Assembly (NCBI GenBank): GCA_963843805.1
Contig: CAWJLY010000002.1
Span: 71,501-135,500 of the forward strand
Reading direction: 5' to 3'
From: Ideonella_A sp963843805
GTDB lineage: Bacteria > Pseudomonadota > Gammaproteobacteria > Burkholderiales > Burkholderiaceae_C
Length of the DNA: 64,000 bases
The position numbers and the translations under genes were made by a program. This document shows positions 44,638-53,092 of this stretch, in pieces; position 1 is the first letter of the stretch; the number at the start of each line of letters is the position of its first letter. The notes under the pieces are model-generated. The model saw only the letters and a program-made list of their open reading frames with translations. It did no database searches and was not told the origin of the DNA.

Positions 44638-45157
44638 GCTCGGCTTTCAAGTAGTGGGCGCCAGCAATCGGATTGAAATAGTACGGCGGAATTTCTTCGA
44701 AGCCGAATGAAGCGTACAGCTCGCGGGCGGCTTCCATTTCATCCAGCGTATCCAGCAGCACCGAAGAATAGCCTGCGCGGGTAGCCGCGTCGATCAAGGC
44801 CTGTACCAACACGCGCCCGATGCCGAAGCCGCGAAATGCCGGACGCACATAAAGACGCTTCATTTCACAGGCGTTTGGATAGTCGCAGTCCGGCAATGCA
44901 CGCAGTGCGCCACATCCTGCAATCGCACCTTCGACGATCGCCAGCAGCAACTGGCCGCCCGGCGGACCGTAGGCGCCCGGCAGACCGGCCAGTTCGCGCT
45001 CGAAATCCTGAAAGCACAGATCGACTCCGAGACTGTCGGCGTACTCCCGAAAGATCAGCGCGCATTCGTCAAGCAATTCGGCGCTGCCCGGATGGAGCAG
45101 ATCGATCTGCGCCCGTGGCGAACCATCCGCGTCCGGTTCGCCGTCGGTTCTAGGCAT
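44630..45157 (-). CDS. GNAT family N-acetyltransferase
   Basis: 175 residues. The acetyl-CoA-binding motif is KRLYVRPAFRGFGIGRVLVQ (R/Q-x-x-G-x-G/A), followed by SVLLDTLDEMEAARELYASFGF. The N-terminus holds DLLHPGSAELLDECALIFRE. Substrate unknown. First gene of the GNAT-epimerase-lactonase run on the minus strand. Confidence 0.9.
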   Translation of the reverse strand: MPRTDGEPDADGSPRAQIDLLHPGSAELLDECALIFREYADSLGVDLCFQDFERELAGLPGAYGPPGGQLLLAIVEGAIAGCGALRALPDCDYPNACEMKRLYVRPAFRGFGIGRVLVQALIDAATRAGYSSVLLDTLDEMEAARELYASFGFEEIPPYYFNPIAGAHYLKAELA

Positions 45158-45458
45158 CGGACGATCTCAGCCGTCGCATCGGATCGGTGCGGGAAAGCGC
45201 CATTGCCATTGTGTTTTGCCGACGCGCCTGCATGGACCGAACGATAACGGGAGGGCAGGCGTTTGCACAAGCCATCCAACCTCGCTCTGTCGGATTGGGC
45301 CGCGCTTCCGGTACCATTGCGGCGCGCAGCGAGGCGGCTTGGCAGGCAGGCAGCCGTTTCGGCGTGCCTTGCGACGCCATGTGTTTGCCTGACGCGCTCG
45401 CCGCCCCGCCCGCCGATCCCCAGTTGCCTCGCCTGATTTTCCCGCGCCGATTCTGAAG
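45158..45458. other. 301-base divergent intergenic region
   Basis: Between the GNAT gene (minus) and the SLBB exporter (plus). A plus-strand open frame from 45187 has no family support and is rejected. A weak TTGCACAA / TACCATT pair may be promoter parts; no hairpin or RNA gene seen. Confidence 0.35.
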
Positions 45459-47978
45459 ATGCACCTCGCAATGTCCGCTGCCCGCCAAGCCCTCGCCAGA
45501 ATGTTGTTGCTGAGCCTTGGCACGCTGCCGCTGCTCGCTTCGGCCCAGCTAACGAGCGGGGGCATATTCAACACCCCGACCTACGGCATTACCGCGCCGT
45601 CGCAGCGCGCCGCTCCATCCGAGCGCGCGGGCCGCCGGGCGGACCCAGCGACCAGGGAAGACGATCGGCTGCGCAGATCTGCCGATGACCGCAGCCGCAG
45701 CGACGATCAGCGGATCGAGGACGGAGTCGACCGGGATCAGGATCGGCGTCGCCTTGCACTGCCGCCTGCGCCGACCGAATTCCAGAAATTTGTCGAGCAG
45801 GCGACCGGTCGGCTGCTGCAACCATTCGGCAGCCGGTTTTTTTCCGACAGCGCCGACGCCGAGCTGTCCCCCGACAACATCCCGGTTTCAGCCGACTATA
45901 TCGTCAGCCCCGGTGACGAGATCGTCCTGCGCGCGTGGGGCTCGATCGATGTCGATTACCGCAGCAGGGTCGACCGTAACGGCCAACTCAACCTGCCGAG
46001 GGTCGGCAGCTTCAACGTGGCAGGCGTCAAGGCATCGGACCTCGAGGCGCATCTGCGCGCTCAACTCGGCCGTCTGTTCACCAATTTCAGCCTCAGCGCG
46101 ACGCTCGGCCAGTTGCGCGCGGTGAAGGTCTTCGTTGTCGGCCCTGCACAACGGCCCGGCGTCTACACGCTACCGAGCCAGTCGACCTTGTTATCTGCTG
46201 TGGTGGCGGCCGGTGGTCCGGCGTCGAACGGCTCGATGCGCAAACTCAGTTTGCGCCGAGGCGGCAAGGTGGTCTCGGAAGTCGATGTCTACGACTTCCT
46301 GGTCACTGGCGACAAATCGCGTGACATCCAGTTGGCTGCCGGCGACGTTGTCGTTTTCCACAGCGCGGGACCCCGCGTCGCACTGACCGGCGCGACCGAT
46401 ACCGCAGCGGTTTACGAGTTGCGTGAAAGCGGCGAATCGGTCGGCGACATTCTTCGGTATGCCGGCGGCGCATCGGTGCTGGCCAATCCCAACCGGGCTC
46501 AACTGGAACGCATCGATCCGACCACACAGGCCAGTGCAGCGCGTTTCGTCGAAGCATTCCAGCTCGATTCGGCGGGCATGCGCAAGCGTTTGCAGGACGG
46601 CGACATCGTGACACTGCTGGCGATTTCTCCGCAGTTCGCCAATGCCGTCACGCTGAAAGGCCACGTCGCGCAGCCTCTGCGATATCCGTTCACGCCCGGC
46701 ATGAGGATCCGCGACCTGATTCCCGACCGCGACGCCTTGATCACAGCTGATTTCTATCGGCGCAAGAATCTGCTGGTGCAGGTGATCGACGAAGACGAGT
46801 TGCTGCCAGACGAGCGATATGGCGCTCAGGACCGGTATGCTGATCGCAATCGAAGCCTGGATCGTGTGCGCAACCCGGACGCAAGCCGCGAGCGGGTGCA
46901 GCGGAGTTCCGATCCGGGCACCGAAAACATGCCGTCGCGCCAGCGGCGCAATTCCGAACGTTCGCGAGATGTTGCGGCAACCGAACTGGCCAAAAAGTCA
47001 CCTGCGGCATTGTTCGAGGAGTTGAATTGGGACTATGCGGTTGTCGAACGCCTCAACAAGGTCGACCTGACGACCCAGGTGATCTCGTTCAATCTCGGCA
47101 AGGCGGTCCTGCAGGGCGATCCGCAGAACAATATCGAGCTGCTGCCCGGCGATGTGGTGACGGTCTACAGCCAGAAGGATATTCGTGTGCCGGTCGGCCG
47201 CCAGACCCGTCTGGTGTCGATCGAAGGCGAAGTGTCGGCGCCGGGGGTCTACCAATTGTCGGCCGGTGAAACGCTGAAGCAGATCTTGAGTCGCGCGGGC
47301 GGCTTGACGCCGCAGGCGTATCTGTACGGACTCGAATTCAGCCGCGAAGATACTCGGCTGCGCCAGACCGAGAACCTGAAACAGGCGATCGCCCGACTGC
47401 AGGCCTTGTCGGCAACGCAGACCGCGCGCGACGCCGCCAATCGGCGCGACGACGCGGGAATCGGCAATGTCAGCGCAGCGGCTACTCAAGCCCAGCTGAC
47501 GCGACTGTCGCAGGTGCGCCCGAACGGCCGCATTGCCCTCGAACTGACACCCGAATCGACAACGATCGACGCCCTGCCCGAGCTGCCGCTCGATCATGCC
47601 GATCGAATCCTGATCCCGCCGCGTCCGGGGTTCGTCACGGTGGCCGGCGCAGTGGTCAACACCAATGCGTTCTTATGGCGGCCGGGCCGTACCGCAGGTG
47701 ACTATGTCAAGTTGGCAGGCCTCGACGAGGCGGCCGAACCATCAGCGATGTTCATCCTGCGCGCCGACGGCACGGTCAGCCATGCAAACGACAAAAAAGG
47801 GCTGTTCGGTTATGGCGGTCTGCAATCGCAGCCGCTGTATCCGGGCGACGCGATCTTCATCCCGAATCAGCTTGATTTCGAAACCTGGGGACGAGCGTTC
47901 GTTCGCAATCTGAAGGACTTCTCGCAGATATTCGCGCAGTTCGGCCTCGGCGCGGCAGCGATCCAGACGCTCAAATGA
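45459..47978 (+). CDS. SLBB-domain polysaccharide export protein (Wza-like, large)
   Basis: 839 residues, about twice the length of Wza. Signal peptide ends near TLPLLASAQL. A Poly_export domain is in VSADYIVSPGDEIVLRAWGS and VDYRSRVDRNGQLNLPRVG; several SLBB domains follow (for example FVVGPAQRPGVYTLPSQSTL, VSIEGEVSAPGVYQLSAGET, VTVAGAVVNTNAFLW). Two Arg/Asp-rich low-complexity inserts lie near residues 60-100 and 445-510. It forms the outer-membrane pore for polysaccharide export. Its stop overlaps the Wzz-like start (ATGA). No glycosyltransferases follow, so the synthesis genes must be elsewhere. Confidence 0.92.
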   Translation: MHLAMSAARQALARMLLLSLGTLPLLASAQLTSGGIFNTPTYGITAPSQRAAPSERAGRRADPATREDDRLRRSADDRSRSDDQRIEDGVDRDQDRRRLALPPAPTEFQKFVEQATGRLLQPFGSRFFSDSADAELSPDNIPVSADYIVSPGDEIVLRAWGSIDVDYRSRVDRNGQLNLPRVGSFNVAGVKASDLEAHLRAQLGRLFTNFSLSATLGQLRAVKVFVVGPAQRPGVYTLPSQSTLLSAVVAAGGPASNGSMRKLSLRRGGKVVSEVDVYDFLVTGDKSRDIQLAAGDVVVFHSAGPRVALTGATDTAAVYELRESGESVGDILRYAGGASVLANPNRAQLERIDPTTQASAARFVEAFQLDSAGMRKRLQDGDIVTLLAISPQFANAVTLKGHVAQPLRYPFTPGMRIRDLIPDRDALITADFYRRKNLLVQVIDEDELLPDERYGAQDRYADRNRSLDRVRNPDASRERVQRSSDPGTENMPSRQRRNSERSRDVAATELAKKSPAALFEELNWDYAVVERLNKVDLTTQVISFNLGKAVLQGDPQNNIELLPGDVVTVYSQKDIRVPVGRQTRLVSIEGEVSAPGVYQLSAGETLKQILSRAGGLTPQAYLYGLEFSREDTRLRQTENLKQAIARLQALSATQTARDAANRRDDAGIGNVSAAATQAQLTRLSQVRPNGRIALELTPESTTIDALPELPLDHADRILIPPRPGFVTVAGAVVNTNAFLWRPGRTAGDYVKLAGLDEAAEPSAMFILRADGTVSHANDKKGLFGYGGLQSQPLYPGDAIFIPNQLDFETWGRAFVRNLKDFSQIFAQFGLGAAAIQTLK

Positions 47979-49218
47979 TGCCGCCCGCGCCGAACATGAA
48001 CGACAACAAAACGTCTGAAGATTTCGACGATGAGGACGACGGCCCGCAGACCAGCATGGTCGAGGTGATGACCTGGCTCGGCGAAAGCAAAGGCCTGCTG
48101 ATCCTGTCGACCCTGCTGGCCACGGCAATCGCCGTGGTTATCGCATTCACTGTGGCCGCCCAGTTACACCGCACGGACTTCACTGCTGCCACCTGGCGCC
48201 CAGCAGCAAAGCGGTTCCGCCGCAGCGCTGGCGTCGCTGGGTGCACTGGGCGGATTGGCCGGCGCTGCATCGAAAACACCGGACGAGCTGTACGTCTCGC
48301 TGCTGAGCAGCGACACGGTGCTGCGCTCGCTCGATCAGCGCTTCAAACTCCAGGAGCGGTACGACTACCGAAGCTACGAGCATCTGCGCAAGCGGATCGA
48401 CGGCTACATCTCGATCGCCGCCGACAAGAAAAGTGGCGTGATCACGCTGACAGGTAACTGACCGTGATCCGAAATTCGCCGCCGATCTGGCCAACGCCCA
48501 TGTCCCCGAGATCGGCAAGATACTCGACCGGCTGGCGGTCAGTGAAGCTCAGCAGCGACGCATCTTTTTCGATCAGCAACTGCAGACAACCAAGGAGAAA
48601 CTGATTGTCGCCGAGCAGGACCTGCGGCGGGTTCAAGAACGGTCGGGGGTGATTGTTCTGGACAAGCAGGCCGAGGCGCTGATTGGCGGGGCGGCGCAGT
48701 TGCGTGCGCTGATCTCCGAGCGTGAAGTGCAGTTGCGGGTGCTGAGGACCGGCGCCACCGAGCAGAACCCGGAAGTGATCCGGCTCAACTCGGAACTCGC
48801 CGGCTTGCGCGCGGAACTGTCCAGGCTCGAATCTCGACGCGCCAAAGGCGATACCGACAATGCGCTGGACATTCCAGTCGGGCGCTTGCCGGAGGCCGCG
48901 ATCGACTACATTCGCGCCCGGCGCGAACTCAAGCTGCAAGAAACCTTGCTGGAGAGCATGATTCGCCAGTACGAAGTGGCCCGCCTCGACGAAGCCAAGG
49001 AAGGGCAGATGCTGCAGCAGGTTGACAAGGCCGTGCCACCGGACTACCGCTCGTTCCCGCCGCGCATGCTGTGGGTGGCCGGCGGTGCAATGGCCGGCTT
49101 CCTGCTGGCCGTTTGCTGGATCGTGCTTCGACGTTACGCCGCCTTGGCTCGGGCGGATGACGGCGACGACGGCGAATCCTGGCGAGCGCTCGGTCGCGCC
49201 TGGCGATTGCGCGGCTGA
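47975..49218 (+). CDS. Wzz-like polysaccharide chain-length protein, two +1 frameshifts
   Basis: About 413 residues across +1 shifts near 48200 and 48453. An N-terminal membrane helix (LLILSTLLATAIAVVIAFTV) is followed by the Wzz domain (DELYVSLLSSDTVLRSLDQRF, then ITLTVTDRDPKFAADLANAHV after the second shift), a long coiled coil (about 190-330) and a C-terminal membrane helix with PPDYRSFPPRMLWVAGGAMAGF. The Pro motif before the last helix is typical. There is no tyrosine-kinase domain. It partners the upstream exporter. Confidence 0.88.
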
Positions 49219-49240
49219 CCCTCGGCAAACCGGTTGTACG

Positions 49241-49969
49241 TCAAACGCAGCCGAATCCGCCGCTCAGCCTGACTGTTCCGCGCGGCGTATCCAGCACAGC
49301 ATGGAGCGCTGGCTTCGATTCGCCGGGTTCGAGCACGACCTGATCGAGTCCGATCGCCGTCCACGCGCGTTGCAGTTCGAGTGGCCGCTCCGATCTCGCC
49401 GTCAGCGAACGCAAGCGCACCCCGCCATCGGCCATGGTGCTGGTCGGATGTCGGCCTTGCCATTCGATCAGCGTCGGCAAGGCGCCGTGGTGTTGTGGAA
49501 CACCGTCGCCGCGCACGGTGATTCGCCAGCGCAGTTTCCCCTCGGCCGTCTGGCGTGACGCCGAAACGATTTCGCCGACGTGTTCACCTTGGCCCGCGAG
49601 TTCAATACATGCGCGCGCCAGATCGGACGATCGCGCGACCGCATGCACGAGGCGCGGCGCCTGCTTGATCAAATCGCGCTGCAGCGGATCGTCGAGCCCG
49701 AACCAGCGTGATCGGCCGGCCGCGGGCGGCTGGGCGGCCAAAGGATCGATTGCAATGATTTCCAGATAGGCGTCGGGCCAGTCGGGCGCTGCAATTCGCA
49801 GCAACAGATTGTGGGTTGCCATCAGTAGATGACGTCCCCCGGGCAACGGCGACACGCCGAACGTATCGACGCACCATTGCGCGCCCTGATCGAGGTTGTC
49901 GGCAGCAACAACCAGATGATCGATCCGGCAAACGAGTGGCGCCGACAGCGCTGAAGGATCGGGGTTCAA
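49241..49969 (-). CDS. VOC (glyoxalase-like) domain protein
   Basis: 242 residues from TTG 49969, which overlaps the PhzF stop. The N-terminus CRIDHLVVAADNLDQGAQWC and GVSPLPGGRHLLMATHNLLL match the Glyoxalase_3 type of VOC domain, and YLEIIAIDP is a second strand-turn block. These proteins bind a metal or small molecule; the activity is unknown. Last gene of the EamA-aminotransferase-PhzF-VOC operon. Confidence 0.8.
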   Translation of the reverse strand: MNPDPSALSAPLVCRIDHLVVAADNLDQGAQWCVDTFGVSPLPGGRHLLMATHNLLLRIAAPDWPDAYLEIIAIDPLAAQPPAAGRSRWFGLDDPLQRDLIKQAPRLVHAVARSSDLARACIELAGQGEHVGEIVSASRQTAEGKLRWRITVRGDGVPQHHGALPTLIEWQGRHPTSTMADGGVRLRSLTARSERPLELQRAWTAIGLDQVVLEPGESKPALHAVLDTPRGTVRLSGGFGCV

Positions 49970-50796
49970 ATGCGGACCACCCCTTCGATCAACGGCACCA
50001 CATTCCCGCCAACCCAGACATCGCCAGCGCGCCGGTCGAGGTAGACCCGGCCAGCCCGCCCCATCGCCGTTCCCTGGCTCGCAACATAAGCGTCGGGAGC
50101 CAGGCCGCAAGCCATCAGCCATTGCGCCAAGCTTGCATTGAGGCTGCCGGTGACCGGATCTTCGTAGCCCGGCGACGAACCGATGAAAGCGCGAACCTCG
50201 AACTGCGCCGGACCATCCGGCCAGCGGGCGACCACACCGAGCTGGAGCCCGTCAAGCAACGCATAATCCGGTTGCACGGCAAGCAATTGCTGCCGATCGT
50301 CGATCATCACGGCGACCCAGCCTGGCCCGTTGTCGACCCACTGCGACTGGATGATCGAGGTGGGCGTCAGGCCAAGCGCCAAGGCGATTTTCGCAAGCAC
50401 ATCAGGGGCCACCGGACCGGTGCGAAGCAAGGGCGGTGCCGCAAACGCGAGCCGCTGCGCACCTTGCCTGATGCGGACCAGCCCGACCTCACATTGCTGA
50501 ACGACAAATTCGCCGGCCGCCTTGCCGCCGCCGGACAGCCACACATGGCAGCTGCCGAGGGTTGGATGGCCGGCAAATGGCAGTTCACCGCCGGGCGTGA
50601 AGATGCGCACCCGGTAATCGGCCCCGGGCAAGGTCGGCGGCAGCAGAAATGCCGTCTCGCTCAGATTGGTCCAGCGAGCAAACGCAGCCATTTGCGCGTC
50701 GTCGAGGTCGACGGCGTCAATCACCACCGCCAGCGGATTGCCCTCCAAAGCTTGGTCAGCAAAGACGTCGACCTGAGCAAATCGACGCGTGATCAT
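49966..50796 (-). CDS. PhzF family isomerase
   Basis: 276 residues. Start MITRRFAQVDVFADQALEGN; the catalytic glutamate E47 is in RWTNLSETAFLLPP; PGGELPFAGHPTLGSCHVWL and GYEDPVTGSLNASLAQWLM are further family blocks. PhzF enzymes isomerise allylic substrates without a cofactor; non-phenazine relatives are common and their substrates mostly unknown. No other phenazine genes are nearby, so phenazine synthesis is not implied. Confidence 0.9.
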   Translation of the reverse strand: MITRRFAQVDVFADQALEGNPLAVVIDAVDLDDAQMAAFARWTNLSETAFLLPPTLPGADYRVRIFTPGGELPFAGHPTLGSCHVWLSGGGKAAGEFVVQQCEVGLVRIRQGAQRLAFAAPPLLRTGPVAPDVLAKIALALGLTPTSIIQSQWVDNGPGWVAVMIDDRQQLLAVQPDYALLDGLQLGVVARWPDGPAQFEVRAFIGSSPGYEDPVTGSLNASLAQWLMACGLAPDAYVASQGTAMGRAGRVYLDRRAGDVWVGGNVVPLIEGVVRI

Positions 50797-52022
50797 GCGG
50801 CGACCCGCCGCACGACTCGCGCTGTCGAGCGGACTGTTTCGCGCAAGACCTCGGCCAACAAGGCAACGCCGGTTTCGATCTGCTCAGGCGACACGGTCGC
50901 AAAGCTCAGCCGCAGGCAGTTGGTTCGCTGCGGCTCGAAGAAGAAGGCCGCGCCTGGAACATAGGCCACGCCGCGGTTGGCGGCCAATGCGAGCATTGCC
51001 GAGGCGTCGCAGGCCGTTGGCAGTTCAATCCAGAAGAACATCCCGCCAGCAGGCTGTTGCCAGCGGCAATCGGCGCCAAGGTGCCGCACGAGTGCAGACT
51101 GCATCGCGTCGCGTCGCACACGGTAGGCCGTGCGCACGGACGGCAGATGACGATCGAACAGACCATCACGAACCGCTTCGAAAACAATTCGCTGGTTCAG
51201 GCTCGGCGTGTGCAGGTCGGCAGCCTGTTTGGCCTGCAGCAGCTTTGCGAACACGGCAGATGGGGCCACTACATAGCCGACCCGCAGGCCCGGCGCCAGC
51301 ACCTTGGAAAACGACCCCATATAGATGCAGCCCTCGGGCCAACGTCCTGACAGGCTGGGCGGCGGTGGCGCGTCGAACCAGAGTTCGCCGTATGGATTGT
51401 CTTCGACGACAGGCAGGCGGTGCGCGCGCGCCGCATCGATCAACGCGGCCCGCCGCGCCTCGCCGATGCAATGACCACCGGGGTTCTGGAAGTTCGGCTG
51501 CAGATAGAGAAAGCGGCAATCGGCCGCATCACGCAGTCGTTCGGGCAGCGGACCGTCATCATCACTTGCCAGCGCGACATACCGAGGCTGCGCCAGCGCA
51601 AACGCCTGCAATGCGCCGAGATAGGTCGGCGATTCGACGGCGACCCCGCTGCCAGGATCGAGCAGCACCTTGCCGACCAGATCGAGCGCCTGCTGGGAGC
51701 CGGTGGTGATCAGAACCTGTGCCGGGTCGATGCGCTGACCCCGCTCGGTCAAATGCGCAGCGATCCACTCGCGCAGCGGGCCGTAACCCTCACTGGCGGC
51801 ATATTGCAGCGCCTCGTGGGGTGTATCGCGCATCACGCGATCAGCCGCGGCCCGCAGCTCTGCCAACGGGAAGCCCGAGGGTGACGGCAGTCCGCCAGCC
51901 AGCGAAATGATGCCAGGCCGTTCGGTCATCTTGAGGATTTCGCGGATCGCCGACGGGTTCATCTGCGCGGCGCGGCGCGCCATCCGGATCGGTGATTCAG
52001 CGTTGTGCGTATCGGTTTTCAT
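50793..52022 (-). CDS. PLP-dependent aminotransferase (2-aminoadipate / MocR-aminotransferase-like)
   Basis: 409 residues from ATG 52022. PLP lysine in YMGSFSKVLAPGLRVGYV; LISLAGGLPSPSGFPLAELR at the N-terminus, YLQPNFQNPGGHC in the middle. This is the class I fold of LysN and MocR C-terminal domains but without the DNA-binding domain. It overlaps the EamA gene by 26 bases and its stop overlaps the PhzF start. A relative of the aminotransferase half of the divergent regulator. Confidence 0.9.
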   Translation of the reverse strand: MKTDTHNAESPIRMARRAAQMNPSAIREILKMTERPGIISLAGGLPSPSGFPLAELRAAADRVMRDTPHEALQYAASEGYGPLREWIAAHLTERGQRIDPAQVLITTGSQQALDLVGKVLLDPGSGVAVESPTYLGALQAFALAQPRYVALASDDDGPLPERLRDAADCRFLYLQPNFQNPGGHCIGEARRAALIDAARAHRLPVVEDNPYGELWFDAPPPPSLSGRWPEGCIYMGSFSKVLAPGLRVGYVVAPSAVFAKLLQAKQAADLHTPSLNQRIVFEAVRDGLFDRHLPSVRTAYRVRRDAMQSALVRHLGADCRWQQPAGGMFFWIELPTACDASAMLALAANRGVAYVPGAAFFFEPQRTNCLRLSFATVSPEQIETGVALLAEVLRETVRSTARVVRRVAA

Positions 52023-52998
52023 GACATCCGTTCTTCCGCGCCCCATCAGCAGCAGGACGGCCCACGGCCATCCGTTTGCCGACAAATACCGTGGCAATCA
52101 CCGCGAGAGAGCAACTGATCGTCAATGCGTCGAGTCGTTCGCCGAGGATCGGCACCGCAAACAGCAAGGCGGCAAACGGCTGGACCAGTTGCACCTGGCT
52201 GACCCGAAGCGTACCGCCCAGCGCCAGCGCGCGGTACCAGGCAAAGAAGCCGAGCCACATCGAAAACACTGTCACGTAGGCAAATCCGCCCCATGCAGCC
52301 GCGCGCGCCGGTGCGACTGGCCAGCTGGCGAGCATCAGCGGCAGCGTCAAAGGCAAGCTGCCGACCAGCACCCAGCAAATGACCTGCTCGGCCGGGACCG
52401 TCGCCGATACCTGGGCACCGGCGACGTATCCGATCGCCGCACAGCCGACCGCCAGCAACAGCAGACCATCGGCCGCGGACAATCCGCCGCTCCCTTGCAA
52501 GGCCGCAAAGCCGAGCACGATCGAACAGCCAGCGACGGCGCACAGCCAAAAACCGCGGCTCGGACGCTGTCGCAAGTGAAAAGCGGCCACCACCGCGGTT
52601 GCCAGCGGCAGCATGCCGGTGACGACAGCTGCGTGCATGGCATTCACCTCGCGCAGGGCCAAGCTGAGGAACAACGGGAAACCGATCACGGTGCCACCCG
52701 CGCAGACAGACAATGCGCGCCAATGGCAGCGGGCGAGCCAGGGCGACCGGGTGGCCAGCAACCAGGCGATGCTCAACAAGCCGGCAATTGCTGCACGTCC
52801 GGCTGTGACAAAGAGCGGCGGCAGTCGAGGTTCGTCGATCGAGCCGACCGCCAAGCGCGTCATCGGCAGGGTCAGCGCAAAGATCAACACGCCGAGCAGA
52901 CCGAGCCAGAGACCGCGGGCTTCCTTCGAACGGGTCGGCGAGAGCTCGGGCGGCTCACCCGAGCGGGTCGATACGACGATGGCTGCGTGGCGGTTCAT
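51997..52998 (-). CDS. EamA/DMT family transporter
   Basis: 333 residues with ten hydrophobic segments in two EamA halves (GLLGVLIFALTLPMTRLAVG and WGGFAYVTVFSMWLGFFAWY, with SQVQLVQPFAALLFAVPILG in the second half). Such proteins export amino acids and metabolites. First gene of the operon; it overlaps the aminotransferase gene, so the exported compound is probably linked to the same pathway. Confidence 0.9.
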   Translation of the reverse strand: MNRHAAIVVSTRSGEPPELSPTRSKEARGLWLGLLGVLIFALTLPMTRLAVGSIDEPRLPPLFVTAGRAAIAGLLSIAWLLATRSPWLARCHWRALSVCAGGTVIGFPLFLSLALREVNAMHAAVVTGMLPLATAVVAAFHLRQRPSRGFWLCAVAGCSIVLGFAALQGSGGLSAADGLLLLAVGCAAIGYVAGAQVSATVPAEQVICWVLVGSLPLTLPLMLASWPVAPARAAAWGGFAYVTVFSMWLGFFAWYRALALGGTLRVSQVQLVQPFAALLFAVPILGERLDALTISCSLAVIATVFVGKRMAVGRPAADGARKNGCHENRYAQR

Positions 52999-53092
52999 CG
53001 CCCCAGTCTAAACGCCTGACACATACAGAAGCAGTACACTTTTAATCACAGCATGCAAACTGTGTGGCCACCCCCGGCAGCACACGAACCTC
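52999..53092. promoter_or_regulatory. Divergent control region between EamA operon and MocR-type regulator
   Basis: 94 bases. It contains CAGTACACTTTT (53032-53043), a sequence like those reported for MocR-type operators, and an inverted repeat CACAG-N8-CTGTG (53047-53064). The layout fits a regulator controlling both itself and the operon; binding is inferred. Confidence 0.5.

Noticed and set aside
45187..45456. Possible small gene before the SLBB exporter
   Set aside because: No recognisable motif, no ribosome site and typical shadow composition.
49966..50796. Phenazine biosynthesis
   Set aside because: PhzF relatives are widespread and no other phz genes are present.
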